The notes beneath the pieces were generated by a model. That model saw nothing but the letters and a program-made list of their open reading frames with translations, was not told the origin of the DNA and did no database searches. This document shows, one piece after another, positions 60,695-64,000 of a stretch of DNA of 64,000 bases (position 1 is the first letter of the stretch; every line of letters starts with the position of its first letter). Location of the stretch: the NCBI GenBank assembly GCA_934277375.1, contig CAKQTZ010000006.1:145245-209244 (forward strand), in the 5' to 3' direction. Position numbers and translations under genes: made by a program. This DNA comes from an uncultured Coprococcus sp. Lineage in GTDB: Bacteria > Bacillota > Clostridia > Lachnospirales > Lachnospiraceae.

Positions 60695-60828
60695 AGGGAC
60701 GTTCCTTTTGTCACAAAGAGTGTCCCTCTGTATTATTAATTGGGGACGTTGCTTTTGTCACAAAGAGCGTCCCCTGTATTATAAAATCGTGACACGGGGA
60801 CAATCCTCGTGACAAAAGCAACGTCCCT
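60695..60828. repeat. Three REP-like 33-base units (two direct, one inverted)
   Basis: Units at 60695-60727 and 60742-60774 are direct; one at 60796-60828 is inverted. All share GGGACGTT[CG]CTTTTGTCAC and a GTCCC end with the pair at 57568-57655. They fill the gap between the mannosidase ribosome site and the stop codon of the ArsC/Spx-like gene. Confidence 0.85.
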
Positions 60829-60829
60829 A

Positions 60830-61180
60830 CTACAGCATCTTATCTGTCCACTCTTTCTCTTTAAATCCAGGCAACACGAAACCTTCAGCAACGACAAGTG
60901 GTCTCTTCACCAACATGCCATTTGTCGCAAGAAGCTGTAACTGCTCATCCTCGCTCATGTCCGGAAGCTTGTCCTTCAGTTTCATCTCCTTATACAGCAT
61001 GCCGCTCGTATTGAAGAATCTCTTGAGCGGAAGTCCACTCCTCTCATACCATTTCTTAAGCTCATCATATGTAGGATTATCATCCACAATGTGGCGCTCC
61101 GTGTATTCGATCTTATTCTCGTCCAGCCATTTCTTTGCCTTCTGGCAGGTTGAACACTTTGGGTAACATATAAATTCCAT
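60830..61180 (-). CDS. ArsC/Spx family protein (YffB-like)
   Basis: The 116-residue thioredoxin-fold protein has CYPKCSTCQKAKKWL with a CxxC pair at residues 9-12, TERHIVDDNPTYDELKKWYERSG and the conserved GMLVKRPLVV near residue 88, then GFKEKEW. Proteins of this group act as arsenate reductase-like or Spx/MgsR-type redox factors; the RPL/I motif fits both. No ars genes are nearby, so arsenic resistance is not supported. The stop codon is 1 base from a REP-like unit. Confidence 0.88.
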   Translation of the reverse strand: MEFICYPKCSTCQKAKKWLDENKIEYTERHIVDDNPTYDELKKWYERSGLPLKRFFNTSGMLYKEMKLKDKLPDMSEDEQLQLLATNGMLVKRPLVVAEGFVLPGFKEKEWTDKML

Positions 61181-61243
61181 CGTCTTTTCTCCTTTTCTAT
61201 TTGGCTTATTGCTGCAAGCATCAATTTCATCATATCAAGTTGC

Positions 61244-61495
61244 TTAATGATTTTCTTTCCAATATTTCTGACAAATGTCACACATCCCCATGTCATTTAC
61301 TCTGAGTGGCGAAAAATACTTCTTTATGTTTCTTGAAAATACAGTGTTATATTCCCCATTGCCATCTCTCGAAGTAATCTTGTCTGGCATATCAGGGTTA
61401 TATCCCATTGCGCCGCAGCAACTGCAGGTATTCATCCATTTTGCCATCTTAGGGTATTGTTTCAGATAATTTAGGGCTTCGGTTTTTCTGTCCAT
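61244..61495 (-). CDS. Small zinc-ribbon-like protein of unknown function
   Basis: The 83-residue protein contains NTCSCCGAMGYNP near residue 22 and GMCDICQKYW near the end, two C-x2-C pairs as in a zinc ribbon. Between them is DGNGEYNTVFSRNIKKYFSPLRVND. No family is recognised. It lies on the same strand before the ArsC/Spx-like gene, separated by 63 bases. Confidence 0.7.
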   Translation of the reverse strand: MDRKTEALNYLKQYPKMAKWMNTCSCCGAMGYNPDMPDKITSRDGNGEYNTVFSRNIKKYFSPLRVNDMGMCDICQKYWKENH

Positions 61496-61547
61496 GGGAC
61501 TCCTTATCTTCTTTATACTTTTCAGGCAATGCTAAATGCTGCATTGG

Positions 61548-62465
61548 CTATATTACAGCCTCATTTTCTTTATGCTCATTTACAGAAAGATTTTCCATCA
61601 AATCTTCACCAATTTTATAGACGGATAACTTATCGATTGCCATTTGAACCTGAAACTCATTTAGTTCGATCTCAACATCGTGAATGTTTCCGCTTTGGGG
61701 CAGTCTGACATGAATAACAGCAAAATGCTGATACTCCTCCGTATTATAAATTCCATCCTCATACTTCTTAAGGCGTACTATTTTTCTTGATATTCCTTCC
61801 ACCAATCGATAATCTATTGCATATATTTTTTTCTCTGTGAATCCATGTAAATGTGTAGTTCCAAATGCTAACGCATTTGTTTTATAGAAAAGCATCTGAC
61901 TTTTTAAATATGACGCTTCAAGTCCCTCATAATCAATATCGCCCTTCAGCCACTTCCGTACCGGCATTCCTATATACAGTGAAAACTCTAGCCAAAACAA
62001 GAATCCGAATAGGCAAAATCCTATGATAGCCATATAATAACGCCCTAAAGGAATAAGACACAAGGTACAAAACATTAGGAACAATGGCAATATCATTTTG
62101 ACAAGATATTCCCGTCTTTGAAATCTTTTTAATAAGTCCAGTTTCATGCTTTGATATTTAGGTTTCTCAAATGTGTGCTCATTGAGATAGGCTACATATT
62201 TCTCATGCCACTCAGGGCTTTCAAAATAACTGCCATTCATATATTGTGCTTTTGTCTCATGAGCTTTCATATCTGCTTTGCTCTCTTTACAATACGCATA
62301 GATCAAATATGCAATGAGCATCGGACAAACAATACATGCCGCACATTTTCCAGCCATATCTCCTATGACAAAAAACAGAAATAGTCCCATAAGAACTGTA
62401 AAAACAATATACACAACCAATGCTTTCCTAGTCATAATAAATGGAAATCCGTCTTTTTTTCTCAT
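61548..62465 (-). CDS. Membrane protein with YcxB-like carboxyl domain
   Basis: The 305-residue protein has two hydrophobic helices near residues 13-50, two more near 115-150 (MILPLFLMFCTLCLIPLGRYYMAIIGFCLFGFLFW), and a soluble end of about 130 residues. In that end LHGFTEKKIYAIDYRLVEGIS and HFAVIHVRLP form a PH/YcxB-like beta arrangement. Function is unknown. Ribosome site is weak (AGAAAGTAG). It stands between the small zinc-ribbon gene and the RhuM fragment. Confidence 0.72.
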   Translation of the reverse strand: MRKKDGFPFIMTRKALVVYIVFTVLMGLFLFFVIGDMAGKCAACIVCPMLIAYLIYAYCKESKADMKAHETKAQYMNGSYFESPEWHEKYVAYLNEHTFEKPKYQSMKLDLLKRFQRREYLVKMILPLFLMFCTLCLIPLGRYYMAIIGFCLFGFLFWLEFSLYIGMPVRKWLKGDIDYEGLEASYLKSQMLFYKTNALAFGTTHLHGFTEKKIYAIDYRLVEGISRKIVRLKKYEDGIYNTEEYQHFAVIHVRLPQSGNIHDVEIELNEFQVQMAIDKLSVYKIGEDLMENLSVNEHKENEAVI

Positions 62466-62547
62466 ATAATTCTACTTTCTCCAATTTCGAACTCAATTCG
62501 CAACAATGGGTACAACTATTTGCGGACACATTATCCGTTAGGACCAC

Positions 62548-63198
62548 CTAAATACCGCATAAACTCAAGGTTTCTTGCTTAGCAAGCAGACGGTCTCCAC
62601 ATGGCACGATAGCATAGATATCCGTTATCTTCTGATAAAATCTACGCTCAGACAAACGAATCTCACGAATCTGCTCAAGCAAACGGTCAAAATATTCTAC
62701 TGTAAGTACGGATCCACCATTTTTCAGACGTTCATCATCCATGGCCCAACCTTTGATGGTGTAGTCCTTCACGATACCATTGGCCCACTTGCGAAATTGT
62801 ACAGCTAGCTCATTATTCACCTTGAATCCAACCGCAATAATCATTTGAAGATTATAATGCTTTGTATCACGAGTCACCTGACGGGAACCTTCGGTTTGAA
62901 CTATCCGGAAATTCCGGATAGTTGAATCTTCCTCAAGCTCTGAGTCGGAATAAATCTTTTTAATATGCTCATTGATTGTACGAACATCCACGCCATACAA
63001 TGTGGCCATCATTTTTTGTGTCAGCCATATATTCTCATCCTCATAGCGCATCTCAATACTGTCCTGCTGGTCGCCAACAGAGGCAACATAGGTTAAATAT
63101 TCTGCTGCACTGGAACGGATAGTAATTTCGTCTTTTTTCTTTTTCAAACAGGAGGCCTCCTTTAACGTCTCAAAATCATTATTCTGCCTGTGCATCAA
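62548..63198 (-). pseudogene. Truncated RhuM family protein
   Basis: The 216-residue frame has the RhuM family core: IEMRYEDENIWLTQKMMATLYGVDVRTINEHIKKIY, STIRNFRIVQTEGSRQVTRDTKHYNLQMIIAVGFKVNNE, AVQFRKWANGIVKDYTIKGWAMDDERL and IRLSERRFYQKITDIYA. After ITDIYA the family normally continues for over 100 residues; here it ends in an unrelated tail (IVPCGDRLLAKQETLSLCGI). RhuM proteins occur in accessory and pathogenicity regions and are of uncertain function. The amino-terminal DNA-binding half could still be made. Confidence 0.7.
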
Positions 63199-63313
63199 AG
63201 GATTGTTTCACAATTTCCATGATTTGATCCAATTCATCCTGATGCTCCATAAACAATTCTACATCGCCATTTCCCCAACGTCCTAAGCCAGTAATATCTT
63301 TGCAAATACCGTA
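63179..63313 (-). pseudogene. DUF5655-like carboxyl-terminal relic
   Basis: An open frame of 44 codons without a start reads CKDITGLGRWGNGDVELFME and IMEIVKQSFDAQAE, which matches the end of DUF5655 proteins (DxTxxGxWGxGDVE). It begins 13 bases after the antitoxin stop, where a toxin gene would normally lie, and overlaps the RhuM frame start. Only the end of the gene survives. Confidence 0.6.
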
Positions 63314-63326
63314 TTGTAGCTATCCG

Positions 63327-63632
63327 TCATATACCAAACTCCTTTGCAAGTGCCGCATCGACTTTATCTGCAGAATATACCTTTCCTGCTTTGATAGAGT
63401 CAACACCCTTCTGGAGTTCTGCATCAAGCTCCTCTCTGGTCATTGCATCAACAGCTAATGGCTTAGAAGAAGGAAGTTTTAATTCAAACGGCATACCATT
63501 TTTCAGTACGATCTGGCTATAAAGCATCTGAATTGCACTGGATGGAGAGATGCCAAGCTGAGAAAGAATGCTCTCAGCATTATTCTTGAGATTAGTATCT
63601 ATTCTTGCATAAACAGCGGATGTATTTGCCAT
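63327..63632 (-). CDS. RelB/DinJ family antitoxin, apparently orphan
   Basis: The 101-residue protein begins NTSAVYARIDTNLKNNAESILSQLGISPSSAIQMLYSQIVLKNGMPFELKLP, the ribbon-helix-helix of RelB/DinJ antitoxins, followed by a helical toxin-binding tail (MTREELDAELQKGVDSIKAG). AAAGGAGG precedes the ATG at 63632. The usual RelE/YafQ toxin does not follow; the next sequence is a DUF5655 relic. It may still bind DNA or neutralise a toxin encoded elsewhere. Confidence 0.88.
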   Translation of the reverse strand: MANTSAVYARIDTNLKNNAESILSQLGISPSSAIQMLYSQIVLKNGMPFELKLPSSKPLAVDAMTREELDAELQKGVDSIKAGKVYSADKVDAALAKEFGI

Positions 63633-63752
63633 AGTATCGCCTCCTTTTTCTTTATTATATTTATTTTTGCTTGCAATTGCAAGCATTCGCACAGATCATT
63701 TTATGACAAAACTTTGAATTTTATACGTCTCTTAAGGCATAAAGCAGAATTC

Positions 63753-63824
63753 AAGGTGTCAGGTACATGAGAACATACCTATTCATGTTTTGTTCATCTC
63801 TCATTCATCTGCACCTGGCATTTT
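63753..63824. repeat. Imperfect inverted repeat with GTGTCAGGTAC-type end
   Basis: AAGGTGTCAGGTACATGA (63754-63770) is partly complementary to the segment ending TGCACCTGGCATTTT (63810-63824). The ends resemble another class of dispersed intergenic repeat. Pairing is imperfect. Confidence 0.4.
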
Positions 63825-63831
63825 AAAACGC

Positions 63832-63999
63832 CTAGACCATGTAATCAGTCGATGAGGAATAGCAAAGAATATCCTTATACTCCATTGCAAGAACCGTAGC
63901 CTGTCCTACATCCGAAAAATCCATACTATCATTTCTTTTCCATTCTACAGTAAATCCTTCTATTGGATACTTTTTCTTCATATGTGATTTTGCAAACAT
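63832..63999 (-). CDS. Protein fragment of unknown function (reaches the window edge)
   Basis: An open frame on the minus strand ends at TAG (63832-63834) and is open to the window edge. It contains SHMKKKYPIEGFTVEW, DFSDVGQATVLAMEYKDI and ends SSTDYMV. An ATG is present at 63999 but no upstream context is available, so the gene may extend beyond the window. I do not recognise it. Confidence 0.45.
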   Translation of the reverse strand: MFAKSHMKKKYPIEGFTVEWKRNDSMDFSDVGQATVLAMEYKDILCYSSSTDYMV

Positions 64000-64000
64000 C

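Noticed and set aside
60830..61180. Arsenate reductase of an arsenic-resistance operon
   Set aside because: Family similarity covers ArsC and Spx/MgsR alike, and no other ars gene is nearby.
1..64000. tRNA, rRNA and intact transposase genes
   Set aside because: No tRNA-like T-arm with matching acceptor stem, rRNA segment or transposase reading frame was recognised on either strand.

Overview
The window reads as a stretch of chromosome from a gut Lachnospiraceae (Roseburia/Agathobacter/Coprococcus-like Firmicute). The reasons are a SUF cluster headed by an Rrf2 regulator, strong AGGAGG ribosome binding sites, a mannan/manno-oligosaccharide utilisation gene set of the kind described in Roseburia, DegV, DUF1294 and DUF6512 proteins, and many small structured intergenic repeats. 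Nearly all genes lie on the minus strand, so the map below runs from the right-hand (5') end of each operon leftwards. Species-level placement is inference.

Left part (1-7.1 kb): sufD (cut by the window edge), sufB, sufC and the Rrf2 regulator with its own promoter and palindromic operator; a DegV protein; a cytoplasmic sugar-binding-domain/GGDEF protein; and mannose-6-phosphate isomerase. From 7.1 to 26.9 kb is the mannan/galactomannan block: ABC sugar transporter (binding protein, two permeases), cellobiose/mannobiose 2-epimerase, two GH130 phosphorylases, divergent AraC regulator, LacI regulator, GH36 alpha-galactosidase, a membrane-anchored orphan protein, three paralogous alpha-phosphohexomutases and a NUDIX ADP-sugar hydrolase. 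A likely flow is: oligosaccharide import, removal of galactose by GH36, epimerisation of the reducing mannose to glucose, phosphorolysis by GH130 to mannose-1-phosphate, and conversion by phosphohexomutase and ManA to fructose-6-phosphate. A GH2 beta-mannosidase sits apart at 58.2-60.7 kb.

Middle part (27-51 kb): a zinc-uptake operon (Fur-family regulator with a TGCAAA-dyad operator, small Cys-rich membrane protein, znuA, znuC, znuB, lipoprotein); a TetR regulator and methyltransferase; a NUDIX protein; sbcDC; a 69-residue orphan gene; an aldo/keto reductase behind a MerR-type promoter fused to a truncated flavoprotein gene; two small membrane proteins; an unusual 1190-residue receptor (ECF-S-like membrane domain, beta-propeller, Y_Y_Y, HD-GYP) translationally coupled to a BMP-family binding protein; and a two-component system with an FtsX-type ABC transporter.

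Right part (51-64 kb): a MutS-like ATPase, cytidylate kinase-like protein and GNAT, followed by a decaying accessory region with KilA-N, broken recQ, a phage-like fragment, XRE regulator, broken gldA-like gene, HAD protein, ArsC/Spx-like protein, truncated RhuM, a DUF5655 relic and an orphan RelB-type antitoxin. Five copies of a 33-base self-complementary REP-like unit lie here. No intact transposase, CRISPR array, rRNA or tRNA gene was recognised.

The most unusual items are the BMP/HD-GYP receptor pair, the sugar-sensor GGDEF protein beside manA, the three phosphohexomutase paralogues with a shared upstream AGCTAAAA motif, and a 178-bp three-armed cruciform element at 26.9 kb. Assignments rest on reading the translations and motifs by eye; no database search was run.
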